This document shows, piece after piece, positions 1-13,000 of a stretch of DNA of 64,000 bases. Source of the DNA: Rapana venosa (taxonomy: Eukaryota > Mollusca > Gastropoda > Neogastropoda > Muricidae). The stretch spans positions 13,996,073 to 14,060,072 of the forward strand of contig CM054153.1 of assembly GCA_028751875.1 (NCBI GenBank), written 5' to 3'. Made by a program: the position numbers and the translations under genes. Positions within the stretch are counted from its first letter, which is position 1, and each line of letters begins with the position of its first letter. The notes beneath the pieces are model-generated. The model searched no databases. It was not told the DNA's origin and was given only the letters and a program-made list of their open reading frames with translations.

Positions 1-254
1 AGTGGAAACAGTCTGGGTTTTTTTGGCACGTGAAGCATCATGTTCTTGTGTTTTATTGTGGGAAAAAAGTCATACTTCACATTTTACTGCATGTGTCTCT
101 CAACCACCTAGTCTCTTTTCCTTTACACTAAAAAATAAGTTTTGGTGGTTTTTCTTTTTAGCTTGTTTTTTGCCGTTGTTGTTGGGTTTGGATAGGAGGA
201 TGTTGGGGTTCCTTTTGTTATTTTTTTGTTACAACCACCACAACAACAACATGA

Positions 255-256
<2 letters not shown>

Positions 257-289
<33 letters not shown>
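257..289 (+). repeat. (TG)n tract before the first exon's acceptor
   Basis: About 15 TG units run directly into the TTTCAG acceptor of the exon at 293 and form much of its polypyrimidine region. Confidence 0.95.
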
Positions 290-292
290 CAG

Positions 293-396
293 TATGAACT
301 GGTGTGTAACCGTTACCTGCTGGTCAGCTTGGCCCAGACCTTCGTGGTGTTGGGTCAAGGCATCGGGGCCTTCTTCTCCTCCATTGTGTCCGACAG
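293..396 (+). CDS. SLC22-like transporter, first exon in window (TM2)
   Basis: The acceptor follows a (TG)n tract ending TTTCAG; the donor is CGACAG/GTCAGT. It starts in phase 0 with YELVCNR and encodes a hydrophobic helix (LVSLAQTFVVLGQGIGAFF), ending with the DR of the MFS loop motif. It is an internal exon, because the frame is open upstream and no family N-terminus is seen. Confidence 0.9.
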
Positions 397-3300
397 GTCA
401 GTCAAAAGTGTAAGCCAACCGCCCGAACATTACATTTTTTAGGAAACGTTACCCTGGAGTTGCTTCAGTACCGACTCCACTTCCCTTAGAAATCCTTCAG
501 AGGAGACCATAAACCGAGGTCCCGTGTGCGAACGCACGCAGAACATCTTGCGCACACGTTGTGGAAGAGTAGGCTAGTGAATGCCGGTAGGAATATATAT
601 ATGACAAAAAGTAAGAAGGAAAAACCCTGCATGCACACAAATGGCTTGTTTAGATATCACCCCCGAAGTCGGAATGTGGATACCTTCACGGTGGGCAAAA
701 ACGGTCACATACGTAAAATCCACCATAGGTGCACCTCGGAGCTCTAGACGAGGAACGAAAACAAAAGTCTAATACCGCGTTAGTATCTGACCTTTAAACA
801 GCATACAGTGACGAGACAAAACAGATGGAACAGTACAAATCAAATGTATATATTGGGTGTAGTACAAAGGCAGCATGATAGTCACCGTCACTGTCACGTC
901 ACCGATCCCTCAGATTCCGAATCCTTTGGGGCGCCTTCGAAGCTTTGTCAACCACCTTTCTCCAGTCCTCGCGTCTCCGGCCGCTCTCAGGGTGTCTCTC
1001 AGCTCCATGTCTGTCCACTCTCGAATGTTGTCCTCCCATCTATTCCTTTGTCTGCCTCTTCTTCTCCCTCCCCTCACTGTGCCTTGTAGGATTGTTTTAG
1101 CAAGACCAGAGAAGCGTGTGACATGACCAAACCACCTCAGTTTTCGTTGTCTTGCGAGTGTTTGAAGGTCAGTGTAGGGCGCCCGATTTCATTGCGAATG
1201 CGTCTCTTGACTTCTTCATTCGTGATGTGGTCTTTGTATGAGATGCCTAAGCATGATAGTAGTGTACTTTATATGCAGCCTGTGTAACGCCAGAAGGACT
1301 GAGCACGTGACGAATTTCATGAATAATGAACAAAAGAAGAAATGTTTGAGAAAGTGGAGGGGGGGGGGGGAATGATGGTTGTGATTTTTTTTCCGGGTTT
1401 GTTTGTTTTTGGGGGGGGGTTTTAATGCTAAGTTTTTATGGGGACGGGATAGCTCAGTGGTCGGAGCACTCGCTTTCCCCCAGCCAAGTTAAGCAGCGCG
1501 GAGCGTGGTTACCAGTTGGATGGGTGACCGTTTGCGCACCTTGGCTTCAGTACAGTTCCCCCAGTTCACCCAGCTGTAAATGGGTACCTGCCCTCTTTAG
1601 GGTCAGGGAAGGTAAAGCAGCGAGGGAGAGGAGATGGGCGCCGCCCTCAATATGCTGGCCCTAGAGAAATGAGGTCTCTGACGCCTCGCTCCCCAACGAC
1701 CTTAAAGGTTATGGTTACCCTCCTCCTTAAGTTTTAACTCCTTGTTTAATATTTAAAAGACTAAATACCCGGTTTAGAAATTTTTAAAAACCGTCCCATG
1801 TTTTTTATTGTTGTTGTTCTTCTTCTTGTTTCTTTTGGAGTGTGGGTGGGTGGGGGGTGTCGCTGTGGGTGTGTGTGTGCATGAGTGCGTGAATGCGTGT
1901 GACCACACAATTGCTAGAAAGTACCACTTTTTTCTCTCGTGCTCTTTGTTGCTTGTACTTAATCAAATGAATCATTTTTGTGGGAGGGGTAAGTTACTTG
2001 CTTTTAGGGAAGAGGATAGGGGAGGAACTTTAAAACCCATTCTTCCTGATCAGCCTGACAAGATTTGAATTTGTTTTGTCCAATGAAACGATCAGGTTTG
2101 GCCGGAAGCGGGTGATGATTGGCTCACAGGTGGGACTGCTGATTGTGGGCGTGGCTATTGGTGCAGCCCCCTCCTTCCCTGTCTTCGTCATCTTCAAGTG
2201 CTTGGTCGGAATGTGTCAACAGGTATTGAACTGTATTGTATTGTGTTCTATTTGTGTTGTGCTGTATTGTATTGTGTTGTTGCTGTTGTTGTGTCATTTT
2301 AAGTCATGGCGATATAAGATTTAAACAAAAAGGGAAATAAAATGTGTAGAAAAAAATAATGATTAAAAGATAAATGCAAAAATAAGCCTATGACAGAGCA
2401 TTGATAGCAGAGCTAGAAGAAACCCTCGCAATGTCAACTATTTCAGGTCAACAAGTATTGTAGGGTACTGTATTTCGTGTGTTCCTATAAGAGTAGTTTT
2501 GTATGTGTGTGTGTTGTTTTTTTAACAGAATATTGCCAGAGACAACTGTATTGTGGGTTCTTTTAAGTGTGCTAAATATATATTGCACATGGGATCTCTG
2601 GGTTATCGTCTCACCCGAAATACTAGTACCCAGACCACTATTCAAGGTCTAATGGAAGGGTGAAAAGCTGAAATACAGAAACTTAACGGTAACCTAAAAT
2701 GCACACTTCCACCCTAAATTTTCGGGGGGTTTCGTTTCTAAATTGTTGTAAATTTTTGTTGCCAAAAGCACTTGATGTGTGCATTTAATCTTTCATTTTG
2801 GCCTTATACGGTTTTTTCCCTAAATTATTGTAAATTTGTTTGCCAAAAGCCTTTGATAATTATGTGCATTTAATCTTTCATTTTGGCCTATATGGTTTTT
2901 CCCCAAAATTATTGTAATCTTTTTGCCAAAGGCTCTTGATAATTACGTGCATTTAATCTTTCATTTTGACCTTATACATGACGGATTTCTACGATCTTCT
3001 GTCATTGTAAGAATTACTTTGGGGTGTTATATTGATCAAACATGATAGAAACCCTCATGCTTGTTTGTTGCTCTGATCATGTGCAACTTTGGATTTCTTC
3101 AAACATTAATATGTGTTAACAAAAATAACCAGAAACGATAGAGGAAACCTAACAGCGTTTGAAATGTACAAACCGGACAGTATTTTAAACTAAAATGCAA
3201 AACAAAAAAACCCTAACAATGTGCTTCAGCAAGTTTTAAACATGACCATAAATTCAGTTACAGCCTTTCTTTTATTTCTTTCAGACTTCAACAAAATATA

Positions 3301-6300
3301 TCTCCGAAGTCAGAATGCGGCTACCTTAATGGTGAGTTTTTAAATTAAAAAAAAGTCACATACACAAACTCTCACCCTAGGTGAACCTCGGAAGAACAAA
3401 ACAAAAAAATAACAAAATCCAATTAAATAGCAACCTTTTTTATGTTTGTTTGTTTGTTTCATTTTTGGGGGGTCATCACATAGGGTGTGGTGACAGCGAT
3501 CAACACGATGGGAGTGGAACTCTTTCCCCGGGAGCACCGGTCAGTCAGTGGCTTCGTGGTCAACATGATCTGGGCCTTCGGGGCCTGCAGCATGGCTCCT
3601 ATCGCCTACCTCCTGCGGTTCGAATCCTGGCGAGTCCTGCAGTATACGCTGTCTTCTTTCTCCGTCATTTTTGTCCTCCTCCAGTTTTTGTAAGTTATGT
3701 CGCAGAGTGAGGAGAATGTGTAAGGGGATTGGATGGGGGGTGGGGGGTTGAGAGGGGGGGGGGGGGGGGAATGGATGGAGAGTGTGTGTGTAAGGGTGTG
3801 GTGGGGGGGGGGGAGTGGGAGGTTGTGTGGTGGAATGATAGATTGGTGTGTGTGTGTGGATGTGAAGGGGTGGGGGGGGGGGGGGTTAGCTCTGTGTGTG
3901 TGTGTTTTGTCTGTCTGTCTGTGCATGCACACATGTGCTAGGCTTGTGTGCAGTACAGTGTGTGTGTGTGTGTGCGCGCGCGCACATGTGTAGCTGCCTA
4001 CATATTGTACAGTAGAGATTTACAAACATTACAGTGAGGCAGATTGAAGTTTGAATGACAAAATATACAAAACTGCATGCACACGGGGACTAGGTTAAAA
4101 AAAAGCGCACATGAGTGCTTATTCCAGTATCCTCGAAATACAAAAACAAAAGAAAAAAAACGAATCAGAGATACTATCTGGCAGTGCAGTTAATGCTATT
4201 TAAATCTGAGACAGAATCTTTCCTTCATCTTGAAAATGTTTTAACACTTATTTCTCATTATTCTTTACACTATTTCTTATTTCATTACATCCATTTTTCT
4301 ATTATTTCATGTTGTTTCCTTTTCAAGATCGTCATATTATTTCCTTAAATCCGGTTTTTTATTAAAATATTATTTCATGTTCTTGTTTCCTTTTCAAGAT
4401 TCATCATCCTCATTAAATTGAGATAAATCAAACCACACACGCTACCACCCCTAAATTTCTCAATATCAGACACTAAAGTCATTATATTTTTTTTCTAGTT
4501 AGACACGAAATCACATCGCAATGATAATGATCGTTTGGTGCGTCAGTTACATGGAGGAATCTCTCCGTGGGCTGCTGGCGAACGGGAAAGAGACACGAAA
4601 TCACATCGCAATGATAATGATCATTTCGTGCGTCAGTTACATGGAGGAATCTCTCTGTTGGCTGCTGGCGAACGGGAAAGAGACACGAAATCACATCGCA
4701 ATGATAAATTAATGATCGTTTGGTGCGGCAGTTACATGGAGGAATCTCTCCGTTGGCTGCTGGCGAACGGGAAAGAGAAGGAGACGATGCGGGTGCTGAA
4801 GAGAGCGGCCCGAACCAACGGCAAGGTCCTGGCCCCCTTGCTGTCCCTGATCCGTCACTGCAGAGCTGAGGACGCCCTTCAGAACCTCCAGGACCGAAAC
4901 GGCCGGTCCCACGTCAGCGAAGACGACAGGGAAGGTAAGGGTTGGGTCTGCTGCTGGTTTTGCTTGGACACAACAGATAACGAGTTTTTGGTGGTGGTAG
5001 TGTTGTTTTGTTTGTTTTTGTGGAGAAGAATTTAGTTTCGTTGGGTTTTTGGGGTTGGGTTTAATTTTGGTGGGTGGGTGGTGGTGGTGGTGTTGGTGTC
5101 TATTTTTGGTGGGGGGGGGGATGTCCTCTTTTATGTGGAGGTGGGGGGGTCGGGTGTTGGTGTCCTCTTTTATCTTTGGTCTGAAGAGCCCGTCTTTCAA
5201 AGGAAAAGAAATCTTGTAGTGAGAAGAATACTGTTTTCTTTATCTTTGAAAAGATGTTTTTTTTGTGTTTTTTTAATTGCCTTTTTTCCCTTTTGAATGT
5301 ACATGTTTATCTTTTGAGTGAAAAGTCCATTTCTTACTCTCTTTTTTTCTTTTTCTTTTTTTTTTTGGCAAGAAAAGTATTAGTTCTTTCTTTTTTCTCT
5401 GGTGAGAAGAGGGAACATTTTTCTCTTTTATTTTTTTCTTTTGGAAAGGTTGTTTTCTTTGGGGGGGGGGGGGGGGGGGGGGTGTTTTGGTGAGAAGAGC
5501 CAAGTGTTTGTTTACCCCTTTTTATATTGCTATAGGGGATAAAAGTGTTTGTTGTTGTTTTTTGGGGGGGTATTTTGTGTTGTTATTGTTGGGGTGTTTG
5601 TTTTTTTAGGGGTGCTTTTTGCAAGATGAGTTGAACATTTTTTTATTTACTTTTTATTTTAATTTTGTTGGGAAGAGTTTTGGGTGGGGGTTGTTTTGGT
5701 CATCTTGTTTGTGGCGAGAGAAGATAATCTTTGACAAATGTTCTTTTTATTTGTCTTTTGGTGAGAAGACGTCAGGTAGGAGATGGGGGGGGGGGGGGGG
5801 GGCAGATCTCTTTACCTTGTTTGTGACAAGAAGAGTTGAAAGGTTTAATTTTTTTTTTTTGCTAGAAGAGTTACAAGTTTAACATTTTTTGAAAAGATAT
5901 TTTGCTTTTGGCAAAAACTGTTGAGGTTTCATCCTTTTTTTTTGGTCTCCGATGAAAAGAACAGCCTTTTCGAAAAAATATTTTTGTTTAATTATTATCA
6001 TTGTTTTGTTTTCCATTTTGTTTGTTATAAACAGAGTGCATGTCTGTTTTCCTTGAACAAACACAACAGAGAAAGGGACAAACCACGGAGCAGAGACCAC
6101 CCTGATGAATGGAGAGGGAGAGGAAACAGCGCTGACGTCATCTGGTGGGGAGCAGGCGGGGGAGAAAGAGGGAGAAGGGGGAGACCTCCACCTAAAGGCT
6201 TCGCGCGCTCTGACTCTGCTGGACATGTTTCGCCACAAGATCCTCTTCTTCAACGCCATGATCATCTTCCTTGCCTGGTCAGTGGCGCTTGGCGCTTGGC

Positions 6301-7021
6301 ACCGCCATCTGTGCTCTTGTTTCGATATGAATCGTTGTTGCTGTTGTTGTTGTTGTTGTTGTTGTGTCCTCGACAGGTTTCGCCACAAGATCCTCTTCTT
6401 CAACGCCATGATCATCTTCCTTGCCTGGTCAGTTAAGTGTGGTGCTTGGCACCGCCATCTGTGCTCTTGTGTCGATATGAATCTTTGCTGCTGTTGTTGT
6501 TGTTGTTGCTGTTGTTGCTGTTGTTGTCCTCGACAGGTTTCGCCACAAGATCCTCTTCTTCAACGCCATGATCATCTTCCTTGCCTGATCAGTTAAGTGT
6601 GGTGCTTGGCACCGCCATCTGTGCTCTTGTTTCGATATGAATTTTTGTTGTTGTTGTTGTCCTTGTTGTTGTTGTTGTTGTTGAAAAAGACGAGATATTC
6701 AAACATCACAAAAACATAACAGAGAATAGTTAGTCACACAATCTTAGAGCTTATTTCGTGCTTAGTGTGTTAATAGAGAACATGTCTAACAGGTAGATAG
6801 ATGCGATGAAGAAATAAATTTATTTTATAAAAAGCGTAAATGAAACGCACAGAACCAGCGTAATTTAATAAAGAATTTTGCATCAAGAATAATAGATATA
6901 TGTTATATTGCATGATTGAAAGATGCAACAACAACAGAACTGTTCAAAAGTCGGTCTTTGACAGCCATTGAAGTTAATAAAGATATAGATAGATAGATAG
7001 ATAGATAGATTGATAGATTGG

Positions 7022-7091
<70 letters not shown>

Positions 7092-10000
7092 TGTAGAGAG
7101 AGAGAGCATCTTGACAGACCAATCTTTCAGGGATATTTTTCAGTGATTCAGAAACATGAAAAGATAACCAATATTCGTGTCTCAAAAGGTAGGGGTATTT
7201 AAAACCTTTTGAACAATACAATAAATCTGCTTGCAGTCGTATCAAGGAACAGAAATTTACAGAATTTCCCCTGCAAGTCTTTCTTAGCAGATTTTGGGGG
7301 GTGGGATACCTCAGGTAGTTAGATTTGTGATTGATCTAAAGGCTTTGAGTTTTGAGTCAGGGTGGCAGCTGAGCTGTCTGGCGGATTAGACCCCTCCCTT
7401 CCCTTCCCCCTCCCCTCCTCAGGAGTTATTCTGAATATTCACTCGGATTGTTCAGAAATATGTAAAAATGTCTATGTATCACGTTTGTAAGCGCTAAGAG
7501 CTTTCGTAGGAAATGTTAGGTACGCAAAATATATTAGCTACTTATTTTGTGTTCCCCTGCAAGTCTTAAAAAATTTAGACAAGAAATCGAGTTTCCATGT
7601 GGAAAAGGCAAGGGTTATGTCTTGGGTACGTGTTGAATAGGTCAATTTTTTAAATTCCATACATGTTTCACAAAAGAACAGGCCAATCATGGTCGATGGT
7701 ATGGAGGCCACAATTTTACATTGGTTAATTAAGCAGTTGGTAAACATGTGACAAGTAGCCAAGATGGTGTAATGTCAGACAGAATATCTCTCTGACATTT
7801 ACCCAAAATCTTTTCTCCACTTTTCTTTATAATTAATTTTGTGTTGCCTATGGGCAGCCATACTCCAACTTCAGGAGGTTTTTATTTCAGGGGAGGTGGG
7901 GGGGGGGGGGGGGTCCTTACATTTCGAGAACAAATCTTTATTCAGAGAGTGAGTCGTGGATGAAGACAATCCTAGTATAACTTTTTAAAGCAAAACAACA
8001 TTTTAGTGTAGGCCTTGGTGTTTTTCTTACATCAGTAACTAACAAGGCTTTTAGCTTGGGCTATGATGAGGAAAGCAGAGAGGGAAAGCAGAAGATCGTG
8101 GGGAGTGGAGGAAGCTGGTTGCAAAATCTTCATTGGTGCCCCCATGGTCCACGGGACTACGGGAGAGGTGAAGGTGATGATGAAGAAAGGAATGATGCAC
8201 CGGTGTAGGTTTTTGACCAAATGCTGTCTGCTTTGTGGCTGCAGGTTCACGGTGGCTTTTGTGGTGTTTGCCCTGTACATGATGTCCACCTCTTATGCTG
8301 GTGACCCCTACCTCAATTATTTCCTCACGGCGCTGATGGAGATCCCTTCCTGCTTCCTCCTCTACTTTGGGGTGGACAGGTGAGCAGTCGGTTGTTGTTG
8401 TTTGTTGTTGGGCGTTCCCCACCTTAACAACCCTGAGGGATTCACACTCCTTAACAACCCTGAGGGATTCACACTCCTTAACAACCCTGAGGGATTCACA
8501 TTGTTTACTCATGTACTCTGTCTCACTCATCACGTCTGGAAATCCCTGTGAAAGCAACAGGAACTGAAATCATACTCCAAAGAGTATAGCCCTGACTAGC
8601 TCAGTCTCTAGTGCTACTTTAGAAGACAGAAACTGCTCATAGCAAGAGCTAGAGAGATGTGGGGATTCGCTTGTATGTTCTTACTTTGTTTACTCATGGC
8701 GGGGGAAAAAATAGCATTTATGGGGTCTACAAGAAGCACATGATGCAGAAATTGGAATCAGAGTGAAGAGTCGCAATATTTAAACTAAATTATGTAAGTA
8801 TTTCCTGAGTAAAATTTGTTGCTTTTTCTGTAATGTATGTTAGCGATGGAAGCAGTTATGTCCCCTGCACAATGCCCCGTGATATGGGGGGGGAAGGCAG
8901 TTCTGATTATCCCCCAACCCCCACCCCCAATGATGAAACCTGCCAGGTCACCAATGCATTTCATAATTTCATGATATTGGTTCTAAGCTGTGAAATTCTT
9001 TCATTTTTTCTTAAAATAAAATAAATAGACAAATAAATAAATCAAACAGTGGCCCTAATTAAGCTATTAAAAAAATAGGTTTAAGAGATAAACAAAAGGC
9101 TGCATCTCTGAACCGTAAAAAAATAATAAACAAACAAAAGGCCGCATCTCTGAACCATACCAGCTGCCATGTGTATAGCTTGTTGTGTAACTTAACGAAC
9201 GTCAGCCTTGTTGCCGTTTTTGATTAGTTGAGCATTTCAGATCTAACCAATTAACGTTTCTGTTTTACCGCCATCATACGTTTCTTGAAAAGCAAGATGG
9301 CGGTTAGCCTCAACTTTGGAGAGGGATTCTGGAAAGAATGAGTGAAAGAGGAAGATTATTTGTGACAGAGACATGTTGCCAAATTGGTAAGATAGGATAC
9401 CAATCAAGCTTCTTTTCATATCTTTCCTACACACAAAAATGCTTCGCTTTTATGCACAGAGGGATCCGATGTCAAACCTGGCTTTAGCTTGGGCAGGTAA
9501 GCTTACTTGTTGGGTATCAATAATCGAAAGAAATTAGGACTATAAAACGGAACCAGAGATCCTTGTGTGGGTGCACAGCTATTGGGCAACCTATCCAGAA
9601 GAAACGGCAAGAGCAGGGAATGGTGGGGGGGGGGGGGGGGGGGATATTTTACCTTTTGCCCTCAAAATGAACAAGGTGCAGATTTTTTTAGAATGATATT
9701 TGCATTTATGCCTCTGGGAATTTCACCTGTGTTTCAATGGAATATATGAATCACAATCTAAAGAAAAAACTCCCCTCAACCTGCACACTGGAAAAAAAAC
9801 ACCCTCCTTTCTACCTCCACAGTTCAAATTCAGTATTCCAAAAAATATGTGAAGTCTATAAAAATGCTAATTTTGAATTACTTCTTCTACACTTACCAAA
9901 GATTTCAGCCCCCAGTTTCCTCTCATGGGTGGGTGTGTGTTACAAACTGGTCTGCAACTTGCTAAGGGTTATGCTAGCTAGTGTTACGACTATTTATCAG

Positions 10001-13000
10001 CTATAACAAATTACTACTGACAGTGGATTGAACTATTTTTAAAAACGTTGAGCAATAAAAGGGTGCACTTTTCACAGACAGATTGGGGGGGGGGGGGGGG
10101 GGGGGGTTGGAAGACAATGTCCTTTTTCTCATTATAAAGGGCCTTTGGGGCACCTTTTCTAAAAATTGTAGAATCAACACTGACTTCAGCTGCATGGATA
10201 ATACCACAAAACATGATGATCAGTATGAAATTACTACTAAGGTGCATGTAAAACTGAAATGAAGTTGATAATATCTATAAATAAGAATGAAAAGGATGTG
10301 CTCTTGCCATTTTTCTTCATATCCCCATCAAGCTTTTTTGTTTTGTTTTGATAGGCTCTTAGAAGTGTCGGCTAATGGAATGGCCTAGTGGTTGGGGTGT
10401 AGGACTCATGATATGTTGGAATCTGAGGGCGTGGGTTCGAGTCTTTGCTGGAGTTAAGCTGATGTCAGTTGCAATCTCATTCCCCTGCAAATCCTTCAGA
10501 TGACACTGGAAACCAACAAAAGCCAGCAAGGCCTATGCACACAGAACATAGTGTACACATGTAAGCCCATGCATCTTAGACCTGAGTTGACCTGTTAAGG
10601 TCAGTGGTATCAATGAAAATATCCACCATATAATTAATCTGACATAAAGGTAAAGGATTCCCATAACCTATAAGGTCGTAGGGGAGCGAGGCGTCAGAGA
10701 CCTCACTTCTCTAGGGCCAGCATATTGAGGGCGGCGCCCATCTCCTCTCCCTCGCTGCTTTACCTTCCATGACCCTAAAGAGGGCAGGTACCCATTTACA
10801 GCTGGGGGAACTGTACTGAAGCCAAGGCGCGCAAACGGTCACCCATCCAACTGGTAACCACGCTCGACGCTGCTTAACTTGGCTGGGGGAAAGCGAGTGC
10901 TCCGACCACTGAGCTATCCCGTCCCACAATCTGACATACTATCTACCAAAAAACCCCAAAAAATACGGATCCCCTACAACTTCTCTAGCAGTTAAGATTA
11001 AAGTCTAGGCAATTCAGGTGAGCAAAGCACATAGCTTAGCTCAGGTTTTTCTTGGGTTTTTTGCTGCCTAATCTTCTGTAATATTCCTGTAATGCTGTTC
11101 CCATGCTGTTCATTTCAATCCCTCCCCCCAGCCATTATAGCCAACATTTTAATGCATTTTTTCTGTATGATTTTCTGTCAATGAGTCCTTGGTAGTGATT
11201 TTGCCTGTTGATTTCTTTGTTTCAGATTGGGCAGAAAAGTGACAGTACAAGGGTTCTATGCCCTTGCAGGCATTGGTTGTCTTGCAAGCGGTATCTGCCG
11301 TATCTTTGAAGGTAAGCCTTTGAAAAAATGAAAGGGTGTGTGTGTGTGGTTGTGGGTGGTGGGTGCAAAAAAGAGAGAGAGAGAATGTGTGTGCATTCGT
11401 GTGTGTGTGAGTGAGAGCTCAGATTAGGAAATGTGTTTATCATTGTGCAGGGTTGTTTGGTTTTTTTTAGATGTTTCTGCAGTTGTCACTCTAGTAATGC
11501 CTATCTTTCCTTGTAACTTTTACTGAGACTTGAACTTGTGCTTTTCTTCTTATGGGACACGCCTGCTATGAAGAGTGGTTGTAACCAAATTCCTCCATTT
11601 ATGTCAGTTGTGGGCCAAAATTTAGGTCTCTACAAATGCTTGACCAGTCCATTCTACAAAATTACCAGTCCACTTTTTTTCATGTGTAGTGTATGCAATA
11701 ATTCATCAAGTTAGGAATAAATCACATGTACTGTATAGCCATTCGAAGACGCAGTAAGCTAACGCTGTTCATGGCCTGTTGGTGTGCAGACATTTCCGTG
11801 CTGGGCACCCTGTCAGCAGTGTTTGCCATGCTGGGCATGATAGGCGGTTCTGGCGCCTTTGACACCATCTTCTTTTACACCACTGAATTGTTCCCCACCA
11901 ACTTCAGGTCAGTTCTGTGGCAGTGATCTACTCCACTTCTACTGCATAAGGAATGGGAAACATCATGTAATTAATGCCAGAAACAGTTGATATAACAATG
12001 GGGGGGGATGATAGCCTTGTGTTGGGCTGAGTGCAGAGCTCGCAGTCTGGTGACAGGTTTAAGCTGCCACTGAAATACAGTTCCAGGGAATTTTTCTTCT
12101 GGAGTTAACATTGGTACTGACTCCACTCCCCTAAAGTCCTTCAAATAAGACTATAAATCGAGGTCCTATGTAAAACACCCAGAAAACATCTTGGACACAT
12201 GTTAAAACCTGTTATTCCTTTAGGAAGAGAAGACCATTGTATGCCAGTAGGAACAGAGTAACAATTTTTTTTTTAATTGCAGACTGGTGTTATGTTTAGA
12301 TATCTCGGAAGTCGGAATGCGGCTATCTTAACTCACAAAGCGCAACAGACCGTTATAGCAGCCCAAGCCTTAAGCCACGCTGTTTTATAATCTGACATTC
12401 AAAAAGAGTGCTTGCTGTTGCAGATATGTAAATGTTGTACTTGTGTATGTGTATGTTTGCACACACTCGCACGTTGGTTGTGTGTTTACTTGTGTGGGGG
12501 AGGTGTGTGCAGATGGATTAACAAGTGTGCAGATGCACGAATGTGCAAGTCTTAATTTGACTTGATTGTCATTTATTTACATGTCTATAAAATTCCTATT
12601 TTTTTGTGTGTCACCAGGAACCAAGCTATGGGGACAGGATCAGCAGTGGGCCGTGTGGGGGGAATGATTGCGCCCTTCATGAAAAACCTGGTAAAGTCTA
12701 GTGCCACAATTAGACATCTACATTTCCATTTACACCTGTGTGTGTGTGTGTGTGTGTGTTTTGTTGTTGTTGTTGTTTTGTTGTTGTTGTTGGGTTTTTT
12801 TGGGGGGGTTGCACAAAAGCATGCTAATTAGAAGTTGGTCCATCCCTAAAGCTTTGCCATTTGCCCAAGGCCTAAAAAGTTGTTATGCTGTAAAATTACA
12901 AGTTGAGATTGTCTTCAGCCATAACAAGTTCTTAACATAACAACCTACCCTTTAAGTATGAAAAAAATCCTCTGATGTCAAGAGTATGGCAGTCTAGATG

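Noticed and set aside
1485..1540. 5S rRNA gene
   Set aside because: Only the internal control region is similar. It is embedded in a dispersed element with a second copy.
4535..4731. Using the open frame through the tandem copies upstream of 4732 as exon
   Set aside because: The transporter-frame reading from the first two acceptors hits TAA at 4710; the continuous frame that stays open reads the repeats in a non-transporter frame.
6032..6069. Upstream acceptor at ATAAACAG for exon 5
   Set aside because: In the phase required by the previous exon it meets a stop before the conserved part; 6070 keeps the frame.
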